Below, in pieces: positions 1 to 8,188 of a stretch of DNA of 64,000 bases. Within the stretch, counting starts at the first letter, position 1. Each line of letters opens with the position of its first letter. A program made the position numbers and the translations under genes. Under the pieces are notes generated by a model that had not been told where the DNA came from, did no database searches, and was given only the letters and a program-made list of their open reading frames with translations. Source of the DNA: Dyadobacter endophyticus (GTDB lineage Bacteria > Bacteroidota > Bacteroidia > Cytophagales > Spirosomataceae); contig NZ_BMIA01000003.1 of assembly GCF_014641595.1 (NCBI RefSeq), positions 310,001 through 374,000 of the forward strand, in the 5' to 3' direction.

Positions 1-12
1 TATAGGTGATAA

Positions 13-720
13 CTAGCCCAGGCTCTTAATGGTGTCAGCCACCTGGGCAAAATCTTTAATTTCGGCATCGGCAACCGATGCCTTCGTTTCGGTATTGTCT
101 TCGAATCCCGCTACATTCAGCCATACAGCCTTCGCACCTGTTGCTTTGGCGGCAAGAATGTCTTTGGAATACGAATCGCCTACCGCTACGCATTCGTGCG
201 GAAGAAAGCCCTGCGCCTCCACGCCCAGCTGCCATATCGCGGGATCGGGCTTCCGGACGCCGACCACTGCCGATTCGACGACAGCCTGGAAATAATGCGC
301 AATGCCGAATTCCTTTAAAACGCTATTCAGGTTTCCGTAAAAGTTGGAAACCATTACGAGGGGGTATTCGGCGGCCAGTTTTTCGAGAACGGGCGCTGCC
401 TTTTCAACACTAGTGCGTGCGACGCGGTCGCATTCACGGGCGATGGCCTCGATGGCCTGACTGTCCAACTCATATCCGTTTTCTTTCAGATAGCCAAACT
501 GCTGCTCTACTTTCAGGAACAGCACATCATAAAACACATGATGCGGCTGGATGATCGGATGGATAGCCAATGCCCTCTCGCCAAACTTGTATGCACTCGC
601 AAATGCTTCTTTGTCAACCTTTACATGATTATGCTGATAAGCCTCCCACAAAACATTGGCCCAATGCAAGCCATTTGTGTCAATTGTGCCACCATAATCA
701 AATAAAATTCCTTTAATCAT
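13..720 (-). CDS. HAD-superfamily phosphatase-like hydrolase
   Basis: A 235-residue soluble protein of the haloacid dehalogenase superfamily, most likely a small-molecule phosphatase. The nucleophile motif is at the N-terminus (D8 in FDYGGT), motif II is S125 in VMVSN, motif III is K157 in VRKPDP, and motif IV is GDSYSKD (D182, D187). The cap is a helical insertion between residues 15 and 110. The usual second Asp of DxDGT is Gly here (G10); some real phosphatases share this, so activity is not excluded, but a transferase or binding role is possible. It is the last gene of a minus-strand run, 105 bases after the flippase-like gene and separated from it by a small hairpin. If it belongs to the lipid head-group set it could remove a phosphate from an intermediate. 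The family is certain, the substrate unknown. Confidence 0.85.
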   Translation of the reverse strand: MIKGILFDYGGTIDTNGLHWANVLWEAYQHNHVKVDKEAFASAYKFGERALAIHPIIQPHHVFYDVLFLKVEQQFGYLKENGYELDSQAIEAIARECDRVARTSVEKAAPVLEKLAAEYPLVMVSNFYGNLNSVLKEFGIAHYFQAVVESAVVGVRKPDPAIWQLGVEAQGFLPHECVAVGDSYSKDILAAKATGAKAVWLNVAGFEDNTETKASVADAEIKDFAQVADTIKSLG

Positions 721-801
721 TATCCTATCTCTTTATCAGTTCTCTAAAGAGGACTGCAATTGATTTTGTCTGTGCTTTGCCCCCCAAAAGCCATCCCCTT
801 G

Positions 802-821
802 CCCCGGACTTTAGCCCGGGG
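802..821. repeat. GC-rich hairpin between two genes
   Basis: A 20-base inverted repeat with arms CCCCGG and CCGGGG, and further pairing inward around the CTTTAG centre. It begins four bases beyond the stop codon of the flippase-like gene. No T-run follows on the minus strand, so a classical intrinsic terminator is not supported. It may stabilise the 3' end, weaken read-through to the HAD gene, or be a REP-like repeat. Confidence 0.5.
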
Positions 822-825
822 ATCA

Positions 826-1854
826 CTAGTTAACAGGCACTGCTAGTTCTGTGTTGCTAGTCTGGCTGTTTTTAGTTTTTCTATTAATGAGGGCCAATCC
901 GATGATAATCCAAACTATCTCTCTTATTCTCAAAACAACCCCAATAAAAATCCCTTGCGCTGCGGGCAAACCTACACTTCTTAATGCGAGTGCCAATCCT
1001 CCCTCTCTGGTCCCCAGCTGCATCGGGAAGAAGAAGATCAGGTTCGCGAACAGCGATGAGCCGGAGCTTACGATCAGCGACTGCGCCAATGTCATTTCCA
1101 TTCCGATCGCGTGCGCCGTGAAATAGATTTCCAGACAGCCGATTACCCTTCCCGCAAACTCATAAAACAATGACGCGTAGAATGCGTTCCGTCTATCCGA
1201 GTACAGAACGCGAATCTGCTCGTCTACTTCGTAAAGTGTTTCCGCATTCTTCGTCGCGAATTCGCGGGCTTTGTGTTTAACAAAAGGTACCTTTTCCAGC
1301 AAACGGAACGTGCTTACAGTAAAGCCTTTTTGATAAACATTAATAAACCAATATCCCAAAACCAGCCCTACCACCAGCAATATCCCGCAACCTACCAGCA
1401 TTACATCGCTCAAAGGAACCACCGCCACGATGAGTACAATCGAAGCCAGCCAGAATATGACATGCGAAAACATGTGCATCAGACTGTACAACAACACCGA
1501 CGAAGTCGCTTTCTGAATGCCGAGCGTCGGTTTCAGTTCCAGGATACGGTAAGGCTCCCCGCCCAATGCGACGAACGGCGTAATGTAGTTGATCGCATAG
1601 CCCGAGATCGTCAGCCGCAGTACGGCCCAGAACGACATGTTCGTCTCCGGCAGTTGCGGCTCGCGGATGATCGCGCGGAATGCGAGGGCATTCAGGATGT
1701 AAATCACCAGCCAGCTGCCGATCACCGGTAGGAACCAGATGCCCGTCCTGTTGATGTTCTCCCAAATCACGAGCAACCCTGTGCCATAGATCATATAGCC
1801 CAGCGAAAAAATTCCGATTGCCATGAAAAGGGCTTTGTACACCTTGCTACCCAT
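826..1854 (-). CDS. Flippase-like integral membrane protein (LPG synthase TM region family)
   Basis: A 342-residue polytopic inner-membrane protein with about eight hydrophobic segments, matching the lysylphosphatidylglycerol synthase transmembrane / UPF0104 family. It lacks the C-terminal catalytic aminoacyl-transfer domain of MprF, so it resembles the stand-alone flippase-like proteins. Visible family features are the Arg/Glu-bearing loop GGEPYRI near residue 111 and the late QLGTREGG motif near residue 279. Its start overlaps the end of the CDP-alcohol phosphotransferase gene by eight bases, implying translational coupling. The context suggests it moves the lipid made by that enzyme across the inner membrane. 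That role is inference; the family assignment is strong. Confidence 0.82.
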   Translation of the reverse strand: MGSKVYKALFMAIGIFSLGYMIYGTGLLVIWENINRTGIWFLPVIGSWLVIYILNALAFRAIIREPQLPETNMSFWAVLRLTISGYAINYITPFVALGGEPYRILELKPTLGIQKATSSVLLYSLMHMFSHVIFWLASIVLIVAVVPLSDVMLVGCGILLVVGLVLGYWFINVYQKGFTVSTFRLLEKVPFVKHKAREFATKNAETLYEVDEQIRVLYSDRRNAFYASLFYEFAGRVIGCLEIYFTAHAIGMEMTLAQSLIVSSGSSLFANLIFFFPMQLGTREGGLALALRSVGLPAAQGIFIGVVLRIREIVWIIIGLALINRKTKNSQTSNTELAVPVN

Positions 1855-2806
1855 TGTATTTGCCGGCAGTTATCTCCTTGTAAAAATGGTTACTCACCTG
1901 CTCCTGCTTCACGACCATGTAAATCAGGATCGGGTTGAGGATGAATATGTCAAAAAAGAAATAGATCCATGATTGGTCAAGAAACAGCCACAGAAACAGG
2001 AATATCACCCGGGTGTTGAATTGAACGATATTGGTATATTTCATCAATGGCTTGTTCTGCGCACGGAAATCGGTAATGAGTTTCGCAGGTAGTCCGTTTT
2101 GATACTTTTCCTTCACGACCGCCAGCAGCTTCTGCAATTTGGGAGAGAAAAACTCCTGCTCTTTGGTATAGTTCAAATACAGCCTCGCCACGATTTTCAT
2201 ACCAAACTGCCGCGTCCAGCTCATTTCATCATATTCTCTTTGCAAATCGCGGCTATTGTCGAGCTCGCTGCCGTTGGTGCCTTTGATGAAAAACAAATGG
2301 ACGTTGCGGTAGTAATCCGCCATGGCCGACTGGATCATATGCGACGCACCCGCTACCACGCCCGGCACCCATATCCACGCGCTCCACCCCTCTTCCATAC
2401 TCCGCAAACAGATCGCGATATGAATGGCGATAAACCAGAAGTCGCCGGCAACACCATCCAGAATGCGGCCGAAACGGCTCTTGTCGTTCGTCATCCGCGC
2501 GAGCTGGCCGTCGGCACTGTCGAGCGAGTTGGCAAACATGAGCGAGAGCATCCCGATCACATTGATCCAAAGATTCTGCGGATAGAACAATATCCCCGCC
2601 GCCACGCCGAAAAAAATACTGATGATCGTCACCGGGTTCGGACGAATACCCACCTTCGCGCAAAACAATGCGATCTGGTAACCGATCGGCCTGTAAAACC
2701 AGATATCGATCTGCTCCTCGGTATCGTTCGATTTCAACGAATGCTCGAATGCCGAGGTCTTTTCAGGTTCTTCTGCCAATGGGCGGGGTGTGGTGGTTGT
2801 CTCCAT
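1847..2806 (-). CDS. CDP-alcohol phosphatidyltransferase family enzyme
   Basis: A 319-residue integral membrane enzyme expected to transfer a phospho-alcohol from a CDP-alcohol to a lipid hydroxyl, or the reverse pairing, at the inner face of the membrane. The family signature lies at residues 96-122: D96, D99-G100, A103-R104, G113, D117 and a last Asp. That last Asp is at D122, one residue later than the usual D-x3-D spacing, and G121 sits in its normal place. Roughly six membrane segments follow; the N-terminal 35 residues are polar. Its ATG shares one base with the stop of the ATP-grasp gene upstream (TAATG) and it overlaps the flippase-like gene downstream. The neighbours point to a lipid head-group pathway; whether the acceptor is diacylglycerol or ceramide cannot be told from sequence. 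Confidence 0.88.
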   Translation of the reverse strand: METTTTPRPLAEEPEKTSAFEHSLKSNDTEEQIDIWFYRPIGYQIALFCAKVGIRPNPVTIISIFFGVAAGILFYPQNLWINVIGMLSLMFANSLDSADGQLARMTNDKSRFGRILDGVAGDFWFIAIHIAICLRSMEEGWSAWIWVPGVVAGASHMIQSAMADYYRNVHLFFIKGTNGSELDNSRDLQREYDEMSWTRQFGMKIVARLYLNYTKEQEFFSPKLQKLLAVVKEKYQNGLPAKLITDFRAQNKPLMKYTNIVQFNTRVIFLFLWLFLDQSWIYFFFDIFILNPILIYMVVKQEQVSNHFYKEITAGKYNG

Positions 2807-3675
2807 TAGTTGTTATTCAAAAAACGTTGGTAAAGCCGACCGGCAATATGCCCCGCGGCCTGATCCCGGCACGGTGCGAAACTGGGCCAGTCGTTGAGGT
2901 CGATGATGCGGAAATCGCCGTCCTTCCCAATAATGGCATCGCCCCCGTAAATATCGATCCCCACTACCCCTGCCGCTTCGTTCGCGGTATTCTGCAAACC
3001 TTCGGCGCTGAACGGGTAATACACCGAATTACCGTTGATCTGCTGGTACTCCGCATATTTGTGGTGATTGGCGTCGTACGGGTAGAACCAGAAAAAGAAA
3101 TCCGTGCCCCTAACCCCGTAAAACTTCACCAAGTCGCCGATCAAATGCTGGGAGATCACCGCGTCGGGAATTTCGCGCAATGCGTATTCCCTTAGTATCT
3201 CTTTGGCTTCCTCGCGCGATGCGGCAAACGACACATCTTCCTTATGGATGGCGTGGAAATCGCCTCTTTTGATCCAGTAACCTTTTCCTTTGATCTGATC
3301 AAAAACCTCATCTCCCTGATAGTCGGTCGGTACGATGTAGCTGTCCGCTACGGGGATATGAGCATTATTCAATGCATTGGTCAGGTTGGTACGGAAGCAG
3401 TTCTCAATGCCGAATGCGGAGTTCAAAACCTGCGTGCCGTTCCTTTCCAGTTCCTGCAATCTGGCCACGACCTGCTTTTGGCGCGCCATGGTAAAAATCT
3501 TGCTGTAATTCACTGTTTCCATCGCCAGAAACTCATCTTCACAACAGATGGTAATGCGGCATCCCAGTTTTTCAAGCTCTTTGGCCGTCTGGGAAAAAAT
3601 CGCATCGTCGTTCCCGATATGGTTGGGCGAAAACTTCTTGTTACGGTGCACGCCCAGAATTTCTAATTCGTTCAT
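2806..3675 (-). CDS. ATP-grasp family enzyme (kinase or ligase)
   Basis: A 289-residue soluble protein with an ATP-grasp fold. The likely ATP-binding Lys is K136 in GYWIKRGD, the hinge region is VISQHLIGDLVKF (residues 173-185), and the metal-binding end of the site is D246, D259 and N261 in IIDLNDWPSF. The order and wording of these motifs resemble RimK-like ligases and also the ITPK inositol-phosphate kinases, which share the D-x-N ending. It lies between a nucleotidyltransferase and a CDP-alcohol phosphotransferase, so phosphorylation of a polyol before CDP activation is an attractive role, though ligation of an amino acid to the head group is an alternative. The fold is confident; the reaction is not known. 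Confidence 0.78.
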   Translation of the reverse strand: MNELEILGVHRNKKFSPNHIGNDDAIFSQTAKELEKLGCRITICCEDEFLAMETVNYSKIFTMARQKQVVARLQELERNGTQVLNSAFGIENCFRTNLTNALNNAHIPVADSYIVPTDYQGDEVFDQIKGKGYWIKRGDFHAIHKEDVSFAASREEAKEILREYALREIPDAVISQHLIGDLVKFYGVRGTDFFFWFYPYDANHHKYAEYQQINGNSVYYPFSAEGLQNTANEAAGVVGIDIYGGDAIIGKDGDFRIIDLNDWPSFAPCRDQAAGHIAGRLYQRFLNNN

Positions 3676-3753
3676 GTATGGTGTTGACCGGCAAAACGCC
3701 CCGGTCTGTTAGTAATAAATTGGTGTCAGTCGAGTGTGTGTCAATGTTTTATA

Positions 3754-4467
3754 TTAAAAAGCCATTTCACCGCTCAGGAACAGCTCCGCCGTCTGGATGT
3801 CGCTCACGTGGTCCACGTCCACGATTTTGGTAAAGGGATAGGCTTTCAAATGCAAGCCATCCGCTACGAGCTGCCGTTGGAAGTTCCGCATCCGGCTCAC
3901 GCCGTTTTCTACGGCCACATTCACGGTTTCGATCGCTTTCCGCCTGAGACAATAAATCCCGCCTGAAACAAACGGGGTATCGGTACTATTGTCGTCGGTG
4001 AAGGCGGTAATGCGGTCGTCGTCGTCAACTGCCACATAGAGAGGACTTTCGTCGTCGATGAATGCAGTCACGGCCATTTGGCCTTCCAGATCCTTATTGT
4101 CAGCAAACTCGGTGATGAATGCGCTGAATTCTTCTTCGCGGAAAACGGTATCGGTCGTTGTCAGGCAAACTTCGTTCAACTCCGGGTCGCTTTTGAACAA
4201 CTCGTAAACACTATGCAGCGAACTCGGTGTCGTTTTCTTCACGATTTGAACAGGCAGGTTTTCGCTCATGCCCATCAGATGCATTTCCAGCAGCGGCGAT
4301 TCCTCGTTGACGATCACCATAATTTTCTCTGCATTATTCCGCATGAAAATCCCGATCAGCCGGTCGATCAGCATTTCGCCGTGCAGGCTCACCATCGGCT
4401 TCGGCAAAGTAAAACCTTCCTTCGCCAGACGTGATCCCTCTCCTGCTGCTATGATTGCGTAATTCAT
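3754..4467 (-). CDS. Sugar/alcohol-phosphate nucleotidyltransferase
   Basis: A 237-residue soluble GT-A-type nucleotidyltransferase. The N-terminal nucleotide-binding signature IIAAGEGSRL is at residues 5-14, with K23-P24 as the matching Lys-Pro, a metal-binding Asp near D106 (TTTDT), and a second acidic site in the VDVDHVSD segment near residue 218. Family members join an NTP and a phosphorylated sugar or alcohol to give NDP-product and pyrophosphate. Next to a CDP-alcohol phosphotransferase, a cytidylyltransferase role giving a CDP-alcohol is the likely reading. A 78-base gap with a small GACCGG/CCGGTC hairpin (3686-3706) separates it from the ATP-grasp gene. The exact substrate is not visible. 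Confidence 0.8.
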   Translation of the reverse strand: MNYAIIAAGEGSRLAKEGFTLPKPMVSLHGEMLIDRLIGIFMRNNAEKIMVIVNEESPLLEMHLMGMSENLPVQIVKKTTPSSLHSVYELFKSDPELNEVCLTTTDTVFREEEFSAFITEFADNKDLEGQMAVTAFIDDESPLYVAVDDDDRITAFTDDNSTDTPFVSGGIYCLRRKAIETVNVAVENGVSRMRNFQRQLVADGLHLKAYPFTKIVDVDHVSDIQTAELFLSGEMAF

Positions 4468-4494
4468 AATTAGTGTCCCTTTTAAATCAATGCC

Positions 4495-7065
4495 TTAAAA
4501 ATCAAGCCTGAAACGCGCCCGGATACCCCATTCCGAAACATTCGGGTTGTCGAGATAGGTAAAACGTTTTACCAGATCCACTCGCAAGAGCTTGAAAATA
4601 TTGGCAATACCTACGCTACCCTCGATGTAAGGCTCGCGTGACAATGTGTAAGTAACCGGTTTACCGTCCTGATCGGTTGCAAAGCGGTAGAGCGACGGGT
4701 TGAATGCCGGATTGTTCTCGTCTCGCAAGCCGCCCATCAAGCCTTTGAAACTCACCACCTCGCGCAGTTTCAACCTTTTCAGCAATGGTATTTTGTTGAA
4801 CAGAAAGCCGTTCAGGTAGTATTGCACGTCCAGGCTGGCATAGTGGTCGCTCGCGAATTCCAGGAAGTTCATCAGGTTATATGAATTCAGCTGGTATGCG
4901 TAAGTCTGGTTGGCTCGGTGGATCGTCAACAGCGGGAATTGTATTTGTTTCCCAAAAATATAACCGCCCTCGGCTGTAATATCCGCGAAACCGAACTGCG
5001 ACAGATAGAACCGTTTCTGGATATTCAAGGCCACATTATGGTAATTGTTTTCTCCTTCAAAAACCCCCTTCAAACCCGCATTGTAGCGCAATGTAAAAAT
5101 CGGGTATTTGTTGATGATCGGCGTTCGGTACAACTTGCCCTGGTAGTACTGCTCGTGCGGCGCATAACGAAACTCCACGTTTGCTTCGGTATTATTTAAA
5201 GTAAACGCGTTTTCGAGCTCGCCGCCTTCGTTCAGGCGCTCATAACGCAGCACGCCCGCGGGAGTTTGCCTCCATTGGGTAAAACCGATTTTATAGGAGA
5301 ACCGGCTCTCAAACTCACGCACGTATTCCAGTTTATAAATATCATTGTACAACCAGCGGTTGTTATCCCCGCGTTTGAACGACAACAGGAAGTTGTCCTC
5401 CTGCACAAACTGCAACTCCTGGCCCGGGATCTTGGTATCGCGCTGGAAGCTCGCACGGATGTAATGCAGCGGGAAGTGGTATACGGATTTATTATTGAAT
5501 GAATAGGTACCACTCAAAAAGTACTTCCATTTACGGTCTTTGAAACCGTAAGCCGCATAAGTTTCGAAATACACCCGCTTGCTCAGGTCGGTAGTGGTAC
5601 GGCCACCGAAGCGGAGACGGAAACCTTCCACCGGGTTGAAGCTGTAAAATGTATTCACCGGCCCTATCTCCACTGCACCGAACGACTTGTAGCCCGACAG
5701 GAACAGCGTCGCAATGTCCATCGTCCGTTTAAAAGAAGGGATGGTCTGGAGCGTATCAATATTCTTGTAAATGTCCAGCTCGGTGCGTTCCAGCGGAATG
5801 TGCCGTTTGCTGGCCCAGAATGATTCGTTCGTTTTGATCTCCGGATTATACACGATCTCCTCGCCCGGGCCTCGGTAAATGCTATCGGGCCGCGGCTGGT
5901 TGATGGTATAATCCTTGAAATTCACCGTCCGCTGACCATACAAGCCGCCGTTCTTCTCGCCCAGCGCAAATTCCATCGCGAGCGTCGACTTATTCATGAA
6001 ATAGCGGCCATCGACACCTTTCTCGAATTCCAGGCGCGCTTCGAGGTCGCGCATGAAGTTCAGGTTAATGTCCTTGTTGACGGTCAGGTAAGCGTTCTGC
6101 ACGCCATATTTGCCGTCGAGGGTAACGTACAGTTTCCCTTCAAAAAGCATATCCGTCTTGTTCCGTGGAACGAAACCCAGCTCGATCAGCCACGGATCGG
6201 CGGTTTTGATCGTATCGCGGATAAAGAATTTATAGAATGTCGGTGCGGAGTTCGCGATCGGGCTCAGCAACAGGTTCGTGGCGATGGAGATATCGTTGTC
6301 GTAAATATTGATATCCTCATACAAACGGTTGAAATAGGCGCTCAAACCGTCGTTATCCACAAACTTCGCATCGAATTCGGCCCGGCGGTTGGCCAGCACG
6401 TATTGTTTCTTGTTGTAGGGGTTTTTGCGGAAGTAAACTTTGGAAAGCTTCTCCTGAATGTAGGCCGGAAGCATATTCTTGCCGCCCATTGCCGTGGAAT
6501 CCTGGCTTTTGAACAAAAACTGGTAATTCCTAAAAATGCGTTTATCCTTGAAATCGTCGGAAAGGTTGCTCAATGCGAGCGAAATCTTTTCGTACTGTTC
6601 GTATTCCAAAAAATTGTTGCCCGAAGGCTTGTTCTCATCCTTGTGCGCGATTACCTCGCGGATGAGCTGTACCGCCGGATTGTCCTTGTTCCGGTAGCGG
6701 GCTTTTGTTTTAACGGTCACCTCTTTCAGCATGGAAGCGTCCACAGCCATCTTCACGTCGATCGTCTGGCTCACACCCGGTTTGATCGGCTTTTCAACGG
6801 CCATATAACCTACATAAGTGAATTTGATCGTCGCATGGTCTTCACGCAATGTCAATGCGTAACGGCCTTCGGCATCGGAGGCTGTCCCCATGGTTGTTCC
6901 CGGGATCAGGATCGACACGAACGGCAGGGTTTCACCTGTCTTCGCGTCTGTAACGGTACCTTTTATAGTTGTCGTCGACTGTGCGCTGGCCACGCCCGCG
7001 CCGATCTGCACAATGCTGATCACCACGAGTATATATAGCCATATCGACTTACTGATTGCTTTCAT
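4495..7065 (-). CDS. DUF5686 outer-membrane protein with carboxypeptidase-regulatory-like domain
   Basis: An 856-residue exported protein. A signal peptide covers residues 1-28, ending at ASAQ. Residues 33-110 form a carboxypeptidase-regulatory-like (CNA-B-like) beta-sandwich with the GTVTDAKTGETLPFVSI wording typical of Bacteroidota outer-membrane proteins. The remaining 740 residues match DUF5686, rich in aromatic beta-strands, and end with RFRLDF, a Phe-terminated strand like those recognised by the outer-membrane assembly machinery. It is therefore probably a beta-barrel, but it has no TonB plug. It stands between the two putative lipid gene sets in the same direction, 27 bases upstream of the nucleotidyltransferase, so co-transcription is possible. 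Function unknown. Confidence 0.85.
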   Translation of the reverse strand: MKAISKSIWLYILVVISIVQIGAGVASAQSTTTIKGTVTDAKTGETLPFVSILIPGTTMGTASDAEGRYALTLREDHATIKFTYVGYMAVEKPIKPGVSQTIDVKMAVDASMLKEVTVKTKARYRNKDNPAVQLIREVIAHKDENKPSGNNFLEYEQYEKISLALSNLSDDFKDKRIFRNYQFLFKSQDSTAMGGKNMLPAYIQEKLSKVYFRKNPYNKKQYVLANRRAEFDAKFVDNDGLSAYFNRLYEDINIYDNDISIATNLLLSPIANSAPTFYKFFIRDTIKTADPWLIELGFVPRNKTDMLFEGKLYVTLDGKYGVQNAYLTVNKDINLNFMRDLEARLEFEKGVDGRYFMNKSTLAMEFALGEKNGGLYGQRTVNFKDYTINQPRPDSIYRGPGEEIVYNPEIKTNESFWASKRHIPLERTELDIYKNIDTLQTIPSFKRTMDIATLFLSGYKSFGAVEIGPVNTFYSFNPVEGFRLRFGGRTTTDLSKRVYFETYAAYGFKDRKWKYFLSGTYSFNNKSVYHFPLHYIRASFQRDTKIPGQELQFVQEDNFLLSFKRGDNNRWLYNDIYKLEYVREFESRFSYKIGFTQWRQTPAGVLRYERLNEGGELENAFTLNNTEANVEFRYAPHEQYYQGKLYRTPIINKYPIFTLRYNAGLKGVFEGENNYHNVALNIQKRFYLSQFGFADITAEGGYIFGKQIQFPLLTIHRANQTYAYQLNSYNLMNFLEFASDHYASLDVQYYLNGFLFNKIPLLKRLKLREVVSFKGLMGGLRDENNPAFNPSLYRFATDQDGKPVTYTLSREPYIEGSVGIANIFKLLRVDLVKRFTYLDNPNVSEWGIRARFRLDF

Positions 7066-7177
7066 GTTGGAACGTTCGTCACGTGTTTTGGCTGCCCTGC
7101 TTGTTTTGAAATCATGTACGCTTCAACCACACCGACAGATTTGCCGGCCGTAGCGCATGATCAAGCGGGTACGCTAG

Positions 7178-8188
7178 TTAGAGCCACTTATTCTCCTTAT
7201 ACCAGGTCAATGTCTCTGCGAGGCCTCGGTGCAGATTATATTGCGGTTGGTAATGCAGGCGAGTTCGGGCTGCATCTATGCTGCAGATCCAGTTAGGGGC
7301 TGTGAGTTCTTTTAGTTTTTCCTGGTTCAAAACCGGTGTTGTTGATGAATTTGCATAAACAAGATCCAGGAGCCTGGCGATCGTTTCGACGAGCAGCAGC
7401 GGCAGGTGCGTGCGGAAAATCTGCTTTCCGCTGAGGGCCCTGAACTGGTCTGCCAATGCGTAACGGTCGTATGCCTGTCCGTCCGAGATATTGTAAACCG
7501 TTATTTCTTTCTCCGTTTCCCTCAATGCGGCCATAGTAGCCGTCACGAGGTCTGTTACATACACGAAACTCAACCTTTGCGGGCCTTTGCCAATGTAGGC
7601 ATCGAGCCCTTTGCTGAGTGTTTTAAAAAGGACGAACAAGTCCTTTTCGCCGGGGCCATACACTGCTGTCGGGCGGATAATGCTCAGCGGCAGGCCATTT
7701 ACTGTTTTCAGGTATTGCTCAGCCAAAAGCTTGCTTCGTCCGTAATCCGTCACCGGAACAGGCAAGGTTTCTTCTGTGATCGGCTGGGCCGCATTGTAAG
7801 CCGCGGGGCCTAATGCCGCGAGGCTGCTCAAAAACACAAACCGCTTCAACGGAATATCCGCAGACACGGCAGCCTGCGCCAGATTCAGCGAATATTCCGC
7901 ATTGACCCGGTTATAGGCAGCAGCGGTTTTGGCTTTGGTCACTCCCGCCGCGTGGATGATGTAGGCATATCCTCCATCTTCCAGCAGCTTCGTCAATTTA
8001 TCTTTGGAACTGAAATCAGCATTCACATACACGAGGTCTGGCGCATCGGCATTAAGCTTTTTGAGGAAACTCAGGTCGCTGCTCGGCCTCACCGCCGCAT
8101 GGACTTCCATGCCCGCTTCGAGTGCCGCCGCTACCAGGTGGTAACCTATAAATCCGCTGGCCCCTGTTATGAATAGCTTTTCCTTCAT
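7178..8188 (-). CDS. NAD(P)-dependent epimerase/dehydratase family reductase
   Basis: A 336-residue extended short-chain dehydrogenase. The Rossmann motif GASGFIG is at residues 9-15, the catalytic Ser in FLSS near 121-122, and the Tyr-x3-Lys pair is Y149/K153. It is the third gene of an operon; its ATG overlaps the stop of the acyltransferase-like gene by four bases. In Caulobacter the enzyme reducing 3-ketosphinganine or its acylated form (CerR) is an epimerase-like protein of this superfamily linked to spt. By context the same role is proposed here, in place of an ordinary sugar epimerase or dihydroflavonol reductase. The fold is certain, the substrate inferred. Confidence 0.82.
   Translation of the reverse strand: MKEKLFITGASGFIGYHLVAAALEAGMEVHAAVRPSSDLSFLKKLNADAPDLVYVNADFSSKDKLTKLLEDGGYAYIIHAAGVTKAKTAAAYNRVNAEYSLNLAQAAVSADIPLKRFVFLSSLAALGPAAYNAAQPITEETLPVPVTDYGRSKLLAEQYLKTVNGLPLSIIRPTAVYGPGEKDLFVLFKTLSKGLDAYIGKGPQRLSFVYVTDLVTATMAALRETEKEITVYNISDGQAYDRYALADQFRALSGKQIFRTHLPLLLVETIARLLDLVYANSSTTPVLNQEKLKELTAPNWICSIDAARTRLHYQPQYNLHRGLAETLTWYKENKWL

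Noticed and set aside
802..821. The GC hairpin after the flippase-like gene as an intrinsic terminator
   Set aside because: No T-run follows on the transcribed strand, so I list it only as a hairpin or repeat.
2099..2809. A 236-codon plus-strand frame opposite the CDP-alcohol transferase
   Set aside because: Rich in His and Arg in the way of reverse-complement artefacts and without a recognisable domain; the real gene has the family motif.
6403..7038. A 211-codon plus-strand frame opposite the DUF5686 gene
   Set aside because: The DUF5686 protein has a signal peptide, regulatory-like domain and barrel-like end; the opposite frame has none of these.
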